This document shows positions 43,373-51,359 of a DNA stretch of 64,000 nt, one piece after another (within the stretch, counting starts at the first letter, position 1; every line of letters begins with the position of its first letter). Origin of the DNA: Methanofollis sp. UBA420 (GTDB lineage Archaea; Halobacteriota; Methanomicrobia; Methanomicrobiales; Methanofollaceae); contig NZ_DAGX01000002.1 in NCBI RefSeq assembly GCF_002498315.1, positions 872,067 to 936,066 on the forward strand, given 5' to 3'. The notes beneath the pieces are model-generated. The model was not told the DNA's origin and searched no databases. It saw only the letters and a list, made by a program, of their open reading frames with translations. Position numbers and translations under genes: made by a program.

Positions 43373-43409
43373 ATTTGCTTCCCTGCAGAACCAGAGCCTC
43401 CGCCAACCC

Positions 43410-43418
43410 CTATATAGG
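43410..43418 (+). promoter_or_regulatory. TATA box of polX
   Basis: CTATATAGG centred 25 bp before ATG 43438. A GGGAGGAGG run also lies between them, 14-20 bp before the ATG, too far to be a standard ribosome site, so leaderless translation is likely. Confidence 0.6.
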
Positions 43419-43437
43419 GAGGAGGCCATCCTGTTGC

Positions 43438-45123
43438 ATGGCGATGGCGAACCGGCAGGTGGCCGCGGTGCTCGAAGAGATCGGCCAGTTGCTGGATATC
43501 CACGGCGAGAACCCGTACAAGGTCAGGGCCTATGCAAGGGCCGCCGAACTCATCGGCATGCTCGACCGCCCTGTGGCGGCGATGGACAGGGAGGAACTGG
43601 AGACGATCCCCGGCATCGGGAAGGCCCTCGCCGAAAAGATCCGGGCGATCGCCGCGACCGGAACCTGCCCCGAGAGGGACCGCCTCCTTGCAGCGACGCC
43701 GCAAGGTCTCCCCGCCCTCCTCGCTCTCCAGGGCGTCGGCCCGAAGACGGTCGGCCGCCTCTGGAAAAACCTCGGCATCGAGGGGATCGACGACCTGGAG
43801 GCGGCGGCACGGAACCGCCGGCTCAGGGCACTGAAGGGTTTCGGGCAGAAGAAGGAGCAGGAGATCCTGCGAGCAGTCGAGGAGGCCAGGAAGGGCGCGG
43901 AAAGGATGACCGTCGCCGAGGCCAGTGCGATCGCCGCCGCGATCCTCGCCGTCCTCCCCGGCGAGGCGCGTGTTGCCGGGAGCCTGCGCCGCGGCAGGTC
44001 CACCATCGGCGACATCGACATCGTCACCACCGCACACCCCGGCCCCGCGAACCGGGCCCTGCGGGCTCTCGCGGAGAGCGTTGTTGAGGAAGGGGAGAAG
44101 AAGACCTCCCTGCGGATGCGGGGGAGGCAGGCAGACATCAGGTACGCCCGCACCGGCGAGGAGGGGGCGATGCTCCTCTACCTCACCGGTTCGAAGGCTT
44201 TCAACATCCGCCTCCGCGAGATCGCCCGGACACAGGGGATGCGGCTGAACGAGTACGGCCTGACAGAGATGGCGACAGGGCATCTGTCTGTCTACCGGAC
44301 AGAAGAAGAGGTCTTTGCCGCCCTCGGCATGGCGCCTGTGCCCCCTGAACTGCGGGAGGACCGCGGTGAGATCGAGTACGCCCTCCGCGGCGCCATCCCC
44401 TCCCTCGTCGACGAAGCCGATATCAGGGGCGACCTCCATGTCCACTCTGACTGGAGCGACGGAGCCATGAGCCTCGACGAGATCGCCGCCGCGGGAGAGG
44501 AGAGAGGATACGAGTATGTCCTGGTCCCCGACCACTCGGCAAGCCTCGGGGTCGCGCACGGCCTTGATGCCGCACGCCTGCAGAAACAGCAGGAAGCGAT
44601 CAGGAGGGTGAATCACACCGCCGCCTGCACCCTCCTCTCAGGCGTTGAGGTGGACATCCTCGCCGACGGGAGGCTTGCCCTGCCGGTGGCCGTCCTCGAC
44701 GACTGCGACCTTGTCGTCGCCTCGGTCCACTCGGCCTTCAGGCAGGACGCCGATAACATGACCCGCCGGGTGATCGCGGCGATGGAACACGAGCAGGTGG
44801 ACATCATCGGTCACCCGACCGCGCGACTCATCGGGAGGCGGCCGGCCACGGCGATCGATATGGCACGCGTGATCGATGCGGCGTCGGCGACAGGAACAGC
44901 CCTTGAGATCAATGCCTCGCCGGCGCGCATGGATATCGATGATATTTATATCAGGCAGGCAAAAAAGAAAGGCGTGAAACTGGCAATCGGGACTGACGCG
45001 CATTCTGCCGGCGAACTCGGCCACCTGCACTACGGCGTCGCCCTCGCCCGGCGGGGCTGGTGCGATGCCGGAGACGTCCTCAATACCCGGCGGCCTGCCG
45101 ATCTACCGGGGCGGTGCCGGTGA
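43438..45123 (+). CDS. polX: DNA polymerase/3'-5' exonuclease PolX
   Basis: A 561-residue family X polymerase for base excision repair gap filling. Order: an 8-kDa domain with helix-hairpin-helix motifs (ETIPGIGKALAEKI and LQGVGPKTVGRL), the nucleotidyltransferase palm (GSLRRGRSTIGDIDIV with catalytic aspartates), thumb, then a C-terminal PHP exonuclease domain (GDLHVHSDWSDG, VPDHSASL, HPTARL, GTDAHS). All PHP metal motifs are kept, so both activities are expected. The start at 43438 is set by the TATA spacing and the beginning of the fold. Confidence 0.95.
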   Translation: MAMANRQVAAVLEEIGQLLDIHGENPYKVRAYARAAELIGMLDRPVAAMDREELETIPGIGKALAEKIRAIAATGTCPERDRLLAATPQGLPALLALQGVGPKTVGRLWKNLGIEGIDDLEAAARNRRLRALKGFGQKKEQEILRAVEEARKGAERMTVAEASAIAAAILAVLPGEARVAGSLRRGRSTIGDIDIVTTAHPGPANRALRALAESVVEEGEKKTSLRMRGRQADIRYARTGEEGAMLLYLTGSKAFNIRLREIARTQGMRLNEYGLTEMATGHLSVYRTEEEVFAALGMAPVPPELREDRGEIEYALRGAIPSLVDEADIRGDLHVHSDWSDGAMSLDEIAAAGEERGYEYVLVPDHSASLGVAHGLDAARLQKQQEAIRRVNHTAACTLLSGVEVDILADGRLALPVAVLDDCDLVVASVHSAFRQDADNMTRRVIAAMEHEQVDIIGHPTARLIGRRPATAIDMARVIDAASATGTALEINASPARMDIDDIYIRQAKKKGVKLAIGTDAHSAGELGHLHYGVALARRGWCDAGDVLNTRRPADLPGRCR

Positions 45124-45710
45124 TCAGGTGGCTGTACGAGCAGATCCTTCGCCGCGACCTGGAAAAACTCCCCGGCCAGATCTGTTTCATGATCACCGGC
45201 GAGGACATGGTCGAGGCCCCGGAGAAGGTCTTCGAGGTGAGCGAGTGGTGCCGTGAGATCGGGCTTGGCGGCGCCACCTTCCATATCTCGACACAAGACT
45301 CCTCCGAGATTGTGCCCTATCTCCCGGCCATAAGAAAGATCGCGACGATCGCCTGCCTACGCCTCCATGTGGGCGACCAGATCGAGACGAGCGGAGAGGG
45401 AATGTGCGTGACCGTCGCGGCGGGCAAGAGCGGGCGCGAGGAGATCGCCGAATGCATCAGGAAGATCGCAGAAGAGGGAATCACCCCGGAGGCGATCGAC
45501 GAGGAAACGATCGAGCGCCACCTCACCTATCACTGCGCCCCCGACCTCGTGATCAAGACCGGAGGCAGTCACCTTACCGACTTTCTCATCTGGCAGTCGG
45601 TCTACTCGGAATTTTTCTTCTCAGACGTGAACTGGAAATGGTTCAGGAAAATCGATTTTCTCAGGGCCCTGAGAGACTTCCAGGCACGGGCCAGGCGCTA
45701 CGGCGCCTGA
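45120..45710 (+). CDS. cis-Prenyltransferase subunit lacking catalytic Asp (Nus1/NgBR-like)
   Basis: A 196-residue cis-prenyltransferase-fold protein. It starts at GTG 45120, overlapping the polX stop by 4 nt (GTGA). The N-terminal active-site block that should read I-x-D-G-N-R-R is MITGEDM, so the diphosphate-binding aspartate is missing. The C-terminal half is well kept: VIKTGGSHLTDFLIWQSVYSEFFF and a terminal R-R-Y-G, the RxG motif needed for catalysis at a dimer interface. This is the pattern of eukaryotic Nus1/NgBR and of the non-catalytic subunit in Methanosarcina heteromeric enzymes. Its partner is encoded immediately downstream on the other strand. Confidence 0.85.
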   Translation: MIRWLYEQILRRDLEKLPGQICFMITGEDMVEAPEKVFEVSEWCREIGLGGATFHISTQDSSEIVPYLPAIRKIATIACLRLHVGDQIETSGEGMCVTVAAGKSGREEIAECIRKIAEEGITPEAIDEETIERHLTYHCAPDLVIKTGGSHLTDFLIWQSVYSEFFFSDVNWKWFRKIDFLRALRDFQARARRYGA

Positions 45711-45711
45711 C

Positions 45712-46476
45712 CTACCGGGAACCCCGCATCCTCTGGTCGTACACCCTGATCGCACGTAAAAGGTCGATCTTTCTGAAGACCGGCCAGTAGGGCGCGCAAA
45801 AATAGACCGCACACTCGTTGCCGTTTGCCATCCAGGGGAGGAAATTCGAAGTCCGGCGTTCATTCCCTGTCCTGAGGATGAGGTCGACGGGAGGGAGATG
45901 GATGCCGTCATAGAGGTTGCTCTCCACGGTCTGCGGGGTGATCTCGTCAGGGGCGATGCTCCCGTCCTGCACGCCGGCGGCGATCTTCCGCGCGGCATGG
46001 ACGATCTCGTTCCTGCCGCCATAGGCGAGGGCGATATTCAGGTAGTACCGACTGTAGTTCCTCGTCGCCTCTTCCGCGGCCTCGATAGTCTGGAGGAGGT
46101 CGGGCGGGAGCATCGAGCGGTCGCCGATCATCTGGACCCGGATCTGGTTTTTGTGGACGCGCTCGTCGGTTTTCAGGGCGGCGAACTTCTCCTTGAAGAG
46201 TGAGAAGAGATACTCCACCTCGGCACGGTCGCGGTTGAAGTTCTCGGTCGAGAAGGAGTACAGGGTGATCGTCCGGACACCGATCTCCCGCGCCCATTCG
46301 AGCACCCTCTCGGTCACCCCGGCGCCCGCGCGGTGGCCTTCGATGGTGTCCAGGCCGAGAAGCCTTGCGTACCTCCGGTTGCCGTCCTGGATGATGGCAA
46401 TATGGCCGGGGATCTGGACGCACTGCCACTGGAGATAGCGCTCGTACAGGGGTTCGACCCTCTCCCTCAGGCTCAG
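45712..46476 (-). CDS. uppS: cis-Prenyltransferase catalytic subunit, CTG start
   Basis: A 254-residue polyprenyl diphosphate synthase that makes the dolichol-type glycosyl carrier. The catalytic block reads IAIIQDGNRRYAR with the aspartate; SFSTENFNRDRAE and RTGNERRTSNF follow. The C-terminus ends without an RxG motif, complementary to the neighbouring protein. No ATG or GTG lies close to the fold. A CTG at 46476 has a perfect GGAGGTGA seven bases upstream and overlaps the preceding stop as CTGA, so I call it the start. Further upstream starts would run deep into the radical SAM gene. Confidence 0.88.
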   Translation of the reverse strand: MSLRERVEPLYERYLQWQCVQIPGHIAIIQDGNRRYARLLGLDTIEGHRAGAGVTERVLEWAREIGVRTITLYSFSTENFNRDRAEVEYLFSLFKEKFAALKTDERVHKNQIRVQMIGDRSMLPPDLLQTIEAAEEATRNYSRYYLNIALAYGGRNEIVHAARKIAAGVQDGSIAPDEITPQTVESNLYDGIHLPPVDLILRTGNERRTSNFLPWMANGNECAVYFCAPYWPVFRKIDLLRAIRVYDQRMRGSR

Positions 46477-47474
46477 AGTGGCGTCACCTCCAGGACGATA
46501 CCACCATTCGGGTAGCGCTCCACGATCTCCTTCTTGCCGGGGAGGCGTTCCCTGAGTTCGGCAAGCACCCACCAGGCCATTTCCACATGGGTACCGGAGA
46601 CTTCGAGATCATAAATATCTTCCTTGAGGGCCTGCGGGACCTCCCCGCCCTCGATTTCCAGGACGCCGTAGACGATCGTGCCGTCGTCGGTGATCTCGTC
46701 GAAGGGCCTGGCCGTGTTCTCCGCGATCCTCTTCAGCCTTTCCCGCAACTGGACCGAGTCCTTGAATGCCGACGAGCAGACGTGGACCTTCTCATCGCCG
46801 AGGAGAGGGGCGGCCCATGCCACCGCACCGCCGACGGCATTGTGGAGGCCGTCCTCCAGATCGAGGTTCCGCTCGCGCATGGCATCGGCGTTCGTCTCGC
46901 TCCACTCCAGTTCATTGATATTGAGAAAGTCGAGTTCAGGCAGGATCGCGGCGAGGGCTTCGAGGCCGGGAAGGGACGGGACCTCGATCCCGATGGAAAA
47001 GCCGAGGTCACGGGCAATCCGCACCGAGGCGGCGTACGGGCTTTTCAGGATCCCGGCCCAGGCCTCCTGCGGCGGGTGGAGGCGGACCTCGTCCACAAGC
47101 CCGCGCAGGGGTTCGAGCTGCGCTTTTTTTGGGGCGATACCCGTATAGAGGTGGATATGGTGGTCGGGCCCGAAGTGCTCCTTGAGGAGACGACAGTACC
47201 TGACGACGTCGTCGAGGACCAGGAAGGGTTCGCCGCCGGTGACGCCGGTGCCGAGCGCGCTCATCATCTCAGCCTCCTCGATGATGTCGTCGAGGCTCCC
47301 GACCAACCGGTCGTTTGCATAGACGACATCCAGATTCCGGCGCGTGTCTGAGAGGGGGCAGTACCAGCAGTTCCTGCCGCACCGCCCGGTCACGAAAAGG
47401 ACCATCTTGGCCCCTTCATAGCAGAGGACGCAGCCGTCGGCAAGACGTGGCATCCGGTCGTCAGGTTCGATCAT
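46473..47474 (-). CDS. Radical SAM protein (COG2108-like)
   Basis: A 333-residue radical SAM enzyme. The [4Fe-4S] motif is C-x3-C-x2-C in GRCGRNCWYCPLS (about residues 31-43), followed by VTGGEPFLV for SAM binding. Two further cysteines near the N-terminus (CVLCYEG) could form a second metal site. It resembles archaeal proteins related to pyruvate formate-lyase activating enzyme whose reaction is unknown. It begins after a TATA box (47502-47511) and is the first gene of a unit ending with the cis-prenyltransferase. Confidence 0.88.
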   Translation of the reverse strand: MIEPDDRMPRLADGCVLCYEGAKMVLFVTGRCGRNCWYCPLSDTRRNLDVVYANDRLVGSLDDIIEEAEMMSALGTGVTGGEPFLVLDDVVRYCRLLKEHFGPDHHIHLYTGIAPKKAQLEPLRGLVDEVRLHPPQEAWAGILKSPYAASVRIARDLGFSIGIEVPSLPGLEALAAILPELDFLNINELEWSETNADAMRERNLDLEDGLHNAVGGAVAWAAPLLGDEKVHVCSSAFKDSVQLRERLKRIAENTARPFDEITDDGTIVYGVLEIEGGEVPQALKEDIYDLEVSGTHVEMAWWVLAELRERLPGKKEIVERYPNGGIVLEVTPL

Positions 47475-47501
47475 ATCAATAGTCTCCAGAGATCAGATGG
47501 A

Positions 47502-47574
47502 GCATATATGTGACCGCGTGCAATCTTAACGCTATCCCAGCAGGCAGGTGCACTGTTCTGAAAGACATATATAC
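47502..47574. promoter_or_regulatory. Divergent TATA boxes
   Basis: CATATATGC-type TATA on the minus strand (47502-47511) serves the radical SAM gene. ACATATATAC on the plus strand (47565-47574) is centred about 28 bp before ATG 47597 and serves the pilin-like operon with a near-leaderless message. Confidence 0.6.
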
Positions 47575-47596
47575 TCTCTCCGGAAAAACGCGATCC

Positions 47597-48502
47597 ATGC
47601 ATTCCCCCCAGGACGAGGACGCTCTCTCCGAGGTCGTCGGCTTTGTGCTTCTTCTCGGCGTCCTTGTCCTCGCCCTCTCTGTCTATCTGCTCTATGCGGT
47701 GCCGGCAGAGGGGCGGGAGAACGAGATCGCGCATATGAACATGGTGAAGGACAGGTTCACCGACTACAAAATCGCGCTCGACTCCCTCTGGATAAATAAA
47801 CAGACGGGTGTCACCCTCTCGACGGCCTTCGACCTCGGGACCGGCGCGGCGGCGACGGAAGGAGGAGGACTTGCCCTTCCCCTCCTCAGTCCGGTGAGGT
47901 CGTCAGGTGCGGTCGAGGTCAGGTCTGACGCGGGAGCTGTCACGATCGCCACCAGCGACAACCCCGACGGCGTGAGGATCCCCCTCGGCCTGGTACAGTA
48001 TGTCTCAGGGAACAACTACTGGGTCGACCAGACCTGGACCTACCAGATGGGGGCAGTGTTTCTGACGCAGGACGGGGGAACGACCGTCCGGGTGGCCCCT
48101 CCTCTCTCGGTCTACAACATCAAGAATACCTCGGCATCCGTGACATTCGCCCCGGTGAACATCACCGGTTCGACTCTCCTTGCCGGGTCGGGGCCTGTGC
48201 GGATCGAATCGAGGCTGCGGGACATGCCGTCGTACGGCCTCGACGGAGTCTATGAGGATGTAACGATCGCTATCGAAACCGGAGATAGCGGAAAGGCACA
48301 GGCCCTCAAGCACGTCTTCCGTGAAGCTGCCAGGAACGGCGGGGTTCCTGCAGCGTGGTACACGGTCGGCACCGGCGCCGGAGGCACAGTGTCTATCCAT
48401 GTCATCGGCCCGGAATCCGACGAAACACCAGACGTCGCTCTCCGCGTCCCGACAGCAGACTATGCGGTGACGATCTTTAATGCGGCGTCCCTGATCGAAT
48501 GA
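47597..48502 (+). CDS. Pilin-like surface protein 1 (DUF7289-like)
   Basis: A 301-residue protein with one N-terminal hydrophobic helix after a short acidic leader (QDEDALSEVVGFVLLLGVLV), the arrangement of archaeal type IV pilin-like proteins cleaved by a class III signal peptidase. The rest is a beta-rich extracellular domain. It is the first gene of a three-gene operon of proteins with the same N-terminal design. Likely part of a surface appendage or secretion pseudopilus. Confidence 0.78.
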   Translation: MHSPQDEDALSEVVGFVLLLGVLVLALSVYLLYAVPAEGRENEIAHMNMVKDRFTDYKIALDSLWINKQTGVTLSTAFDLGTGAAATEGGGLALPLLSPVRSSGAVEVRSDAGAVTIATSDNPDGVRIPLGLVQYVSGNNYWVDQTWTYQMGAVFLTQDGGTTVRVAPPLSVYNIKNTSASVTFAPVNITGSTLLAGSGPVRIESRLRDMPSYGLDGVYEDVTIAIETGDSGKAQALKHVFREAARNGGVPAAWYTVGTGAGGTVSIHVIGPESDETPDVALRVPTADYAVTIFNAASLIE

Positions 48503-48512
48503 GGTGATGAAG

Positions 48513-49580
48513 ATGAGAGACGGGCAGACTGAAGACGGCGTATCTGAGGTGATCGGGAGCGTTCTTCTGATCTCTCTCGCGGTGCTCGCCGTGGCGGTCG
48601 TCGCGGCGACACTCTTCTCCCTCCCCCATGCCGCAGAGGTGCCATACGCGAGCATCGTCGCGGGAAACTCCAGCAACGGTTCATTTGTCCTCTTCCACGA
48701 AGGCGGCGACCCCCTGAGCAGGGATAAGTACCGGATCTATGTCGATACCGGCACCGGGCTTGAGGACCGGACAGCCGCGTTCACCCCCGCCGGGAGCGAC
48801 GAAGTCTGGTCGATCGGCGAAACCATTGCGTATACCGGCCCCATTACTCCAGAGATGGCCGTCATTTTGGTCATTGACTCCGGGGGCGGCGAGATCGTCA
48901 TTGCAGAACCCTCCTATCGGAGAGAGGTCGTGGATGCAGGGGGACCGGTGGATGCAGGGGGGTCGGGCGTGGTACCAACCGCGACACTGACGACGATACC
49001 GACAGCAATCCCAACAACCATACCGACCACAATACCGACGACGCCGCACCCCGCAGAAGGCCACGACATCACCCTGATCACAGAGCACCCGAAGGAGGGG
49101 GTGATCATGGGCGGCGGTTCCTTTGCGTTCAGAGTCACCGGCCTGTGGTCCTCCATCCAGATCGGCGAAACATATCTAACACTCTCCCCTGGCGACCGCG
49201 TCAAAATCACGCTCCTGAACGATCAGAAAGGTCGCATCTTTATCGGTGCGTCATCGATCAGTTCCTTTGAGTTCCCCGACGTCAGGGTCACGGTCAACGA
49301 CGAGGTGCTCGGAGAGGGTGCGATCGACTCCATCATGGTCAGCCAGTACGACAGCCCGATCTCCACCCTTGTCCTCTCGGTCGATTCGAAGAACAAATGG
49401 ACATACTTCGTAGTCGACGACGAGATCGTCATCGACGGCTGGAAGGACAGGAGAGAGATCGTCCTCACGCACCTCATACCCGACTCATTTGGTGCGATGA
49501 ACCTCGACCTCATCGGCATCAGCCATACCGACAAATCCGTGTTTTATGATGGCGGGGCGGAGGACTACACCTGCTCTTAG
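48513..49580 (+). CDS. Pilin-like surface protein 2 with Thr/Pro linker
   Basis: A 355-residue protein. ATG 48513 is chosen because GAGGTGA (48501-48507) lies five bases upstream; the two earlier candidate starts overlap that site. The N-terminus (EDGVSEVIGSVLLISLAVLAVAVVAATLF) is the archaeal type IV pilin N-domain (DUF1628-like). Then come a compact beta domain, a Thr/Pro/Ile stalk (residues ~160-185, TTIPTTIPTT repeats) and a second beta domain. The stalk is a likely O-glycosylation site. Function: surface appendage component, inferred from the operon. Confidence 0.82.
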   Translation: MRDGQTEDGVSEVIGSVLLISLAVLAVAVVAATLFSLPHAAEVPYASIVAGNSSNGSFVLFHEGGDPLSRDKYRIYVDTGTGLEDRTAAFTPAGSDEVWSIGETIAYTGPITPEMAVILVIDSGGGEIVIAEPSYRREVVDAGGPVDAGGSGVVPTATLTTIPTAIPTTIPTTIPTTPHPAEGHDITLITEHPKEGVIMGGGSFAFRVTGLWSSIQIGETYLTLSPGDRVKITLLNDQKGRIFIGASSISSFEFPDVRVTVNDEVLGEGAIDSIMVSQYDSPISTLVLSVDSKNKWTYFVVDDEIVIDGWKDRREIVLTHLIPDSFGAMNLDLIGISHTDKSVFYDGGAEDYTCS

Positions 49581-49605
49581 CCGTGAGCATGAGGAGGAGG
49601 ATACA

Positions 49606-51204
49606 ATGCACAAAGACACCGCCGCCAGCGAACTCATCGCCGTCATGGCCCTCATCGCCATCTTCGTGACAACAGCGGCGATCGTCGGGGTCATGCTCCT
49701 CTCGAACCCGCCCGGCGACGACGCACCCGCGATGCTCGCCCATGTCGAGGAGGAAGAGGGGAACGTCTACCTTTACCACGACGGCGGCGACCCCCTCGAT
49801 AAAGACCATTTTGCGATCCAGGTCGATGGCGTGGACAGGACCGGAGACTTCAGCCTCATCGATGCGTCGGGAACAGAGTACGGTCCTGGCGGATGGACGT
49901 CCTGGGAGGCCGGGCAGGCCCTCGTCCTTTCAGGCGTGTCTTCGGCGGCAGAGATCAGGATCGTCGCCGACGGCGTCGACCAGAGAGGAGGCTCCTGGCT
50001 CCTCTTCGAAAACGGCACGGCGCCGAGCGGAACGCCCACCATCACGACGACACCGACCGCTACGATGACAGTGCCGACGACCGGACCGACCCCGGTGCCC
50101 ATAGGCGCCGGCTTCACCGCCAATATGACGCTGGGAACGGCACCCCTGACCATCGGCTTCACCGACCTCTCCACAGGGTCGCCGACCGCATGGTCCTGGA
50201 ACTTCGGTGACGGGGCAACGTCGAACGAGCAGCACCCGACCCACACCTACACGGAGGCAGGCACCTACACCGTCTCTCTCACTTCATCGAAGACCGGGAG
50301 TTCTGACACCGAGACAAAGACTGCATACATCACTGTCGGCACCTCCTTCATCGATTACGTCATCGACAAAAATGTCTTCGTCTACGGCAACGCCCTCAGC
50401 TTCGGCGGAAACACCGTCACCGGCACGGGAGCAACAGTCGTTGTCACGGGAGGGCTGGATACCGGGGATCTCAACGGCGGATCTTCCATCGCCGTCTCCG
50501 ACATCTACATCGACGGCGACGTGGCCCTGGACGGAGGGAGTGCCGGCCTCGGATCGGCAATAAAACCGGGAAATATCTCCATCAACGGAGACCTGACATT
50601 GAAAAGCGGCAGCAGAGACATCTACGGCGACGTGTACGTTGCCGGAGATTTCTTCCTCAAGGACGCCAGGATCCACGACAACGTGTACGTCGACGGGGAC
50701 CTGACACTCGACTGGACGCCGGTGATCGATGACGACGCCCGTATTTACTATACCGGCACGTTCACGCATCCGGCGTCTATGAATGCAGACATACTATCGA
50801 AATGCATCCACCAGACAACCGTATCTGAAGTCAGGATGCCTGACCAGAAGATGTCGTCCGCAAAATCCGCCGACTGGTACGCGGCAAGAGGGTACGTCTC
50901 AGGCGGAGCCCTGACGAGCACCATGAAGGTCTATGCCGAGAGGTACTCGTCCACGTTCTGGAGCAAAACAGCGACTGACGTCGTCATCGTTGCATACGAC
51001 GGCGACATCACCATAACAGGAAAGGGAGGAAGCGGCGTTACCGGCATCTTCTTCGCACCCAGGGGGGAGGTAACCTTCGAGGGTGCATTCATAGAGGGGG
51101 TCGTCATCGCTCGCGACGGCTTCTTCGTCACGAGCGGCGGAACGGCAGTCACCTTCAAGAATATCGAGGAATACATCAGCAATCCGGACGATTATCCATT
51201 CTAA
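49606..51204 (+). CDS. Pilin-like surface protein 3 with PKD and beta-helix domains
   Basis: A 532-residue protein, start ATG 49606 after GAGGAGGAGG. Order: type IV pilin N-helix (ELIAVMALIAIFVTTAAIVGVML), a beta domain shared with protein 2 (VYLYHDGGDPLDKDHFAIQVDG versus VLFHEGGDPLSRDKYRIYVDTG), a Thr/Pro linker (residues ~145-165), one PKD domain (AWSWNFGDGATS, HTYTEAGTYTVSLT, about residues 165-245), then repeated short strands (GDVYVAGDF, NVYVDGDLTLDW) forming a bactofilin-like right-handed beta-helix. It is probably the large, exposed adhesive or tip subunit of the appendage. Confidence 0.82.
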   Translation: MHKDTAASELIAVMALIAIFVTTAAIVGVMLLSNPPGDDAPAMLAHVEEEEGNVYLYHDGGDPLDKDHFAIQVDGVDRTGDFSLIDASGTEYGPGGWTSWEAGQALVLSGVSSAAEIRIVADGVDQRGGSWLLFENGTAPSGTPTITTTPTATMTVPTTGPTPVPIGAGFTANMTLGTAPLTIGFTDLSTGSPTAWSWNFGDGATSNEQHPTHTYTEAGTYTVSLTSSKTGSSDTETKTAYITVGTSFIDYVIDKNVFVYGNALSFGGNTVTGTGATVVVTGGLDTGDLNGGSSIAVSDIYIDGDVALDGGSAGLGSAIKPGNISINGDLTLKSGSRDIYGDVYVAGDFFLKDARIHDNVYVDGDLTLDWTPVIDDDARIYYTGTFTHPASMNADILSKCIHQTTVSEVRMPDQKMSSAKSADWYAARGYVSGGALTSTMKVYAERYSSTFWSKTATDVVIVAYDGDITITGKGGSGVTGIFFAPRGEVTFEGAFIEGVVIARDGFFVTSGGTAVTFKNIEEYISNPDDYPF

Positions 51205-51359
51205 TCAAATAGAAGTCACCTGCCGCAACCGCATATGCAACAGAATGGACGATGCGCACACGACTCCGCACCCATCATCATCGACACCAAGAAAAAACCC
51301 CCGTACAGGAAAGGGGGAATGAGGTCAGGAGGCGCTAAGCCGACTGTCCGGCACCATTT

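Noticed and set aside
42919..43437. Upstream extension of the PolX frame
   Set aside because: It is antisense to the DtxR-FeoA gene; the TATA box at 43410 and the start of the fold place initiation at 43438.
43342..44616. Upstream extension of the DtxR-FeoA frame
   Set aside because: Antisense to polX; TATA box and domain start fix the ATG at 43341.
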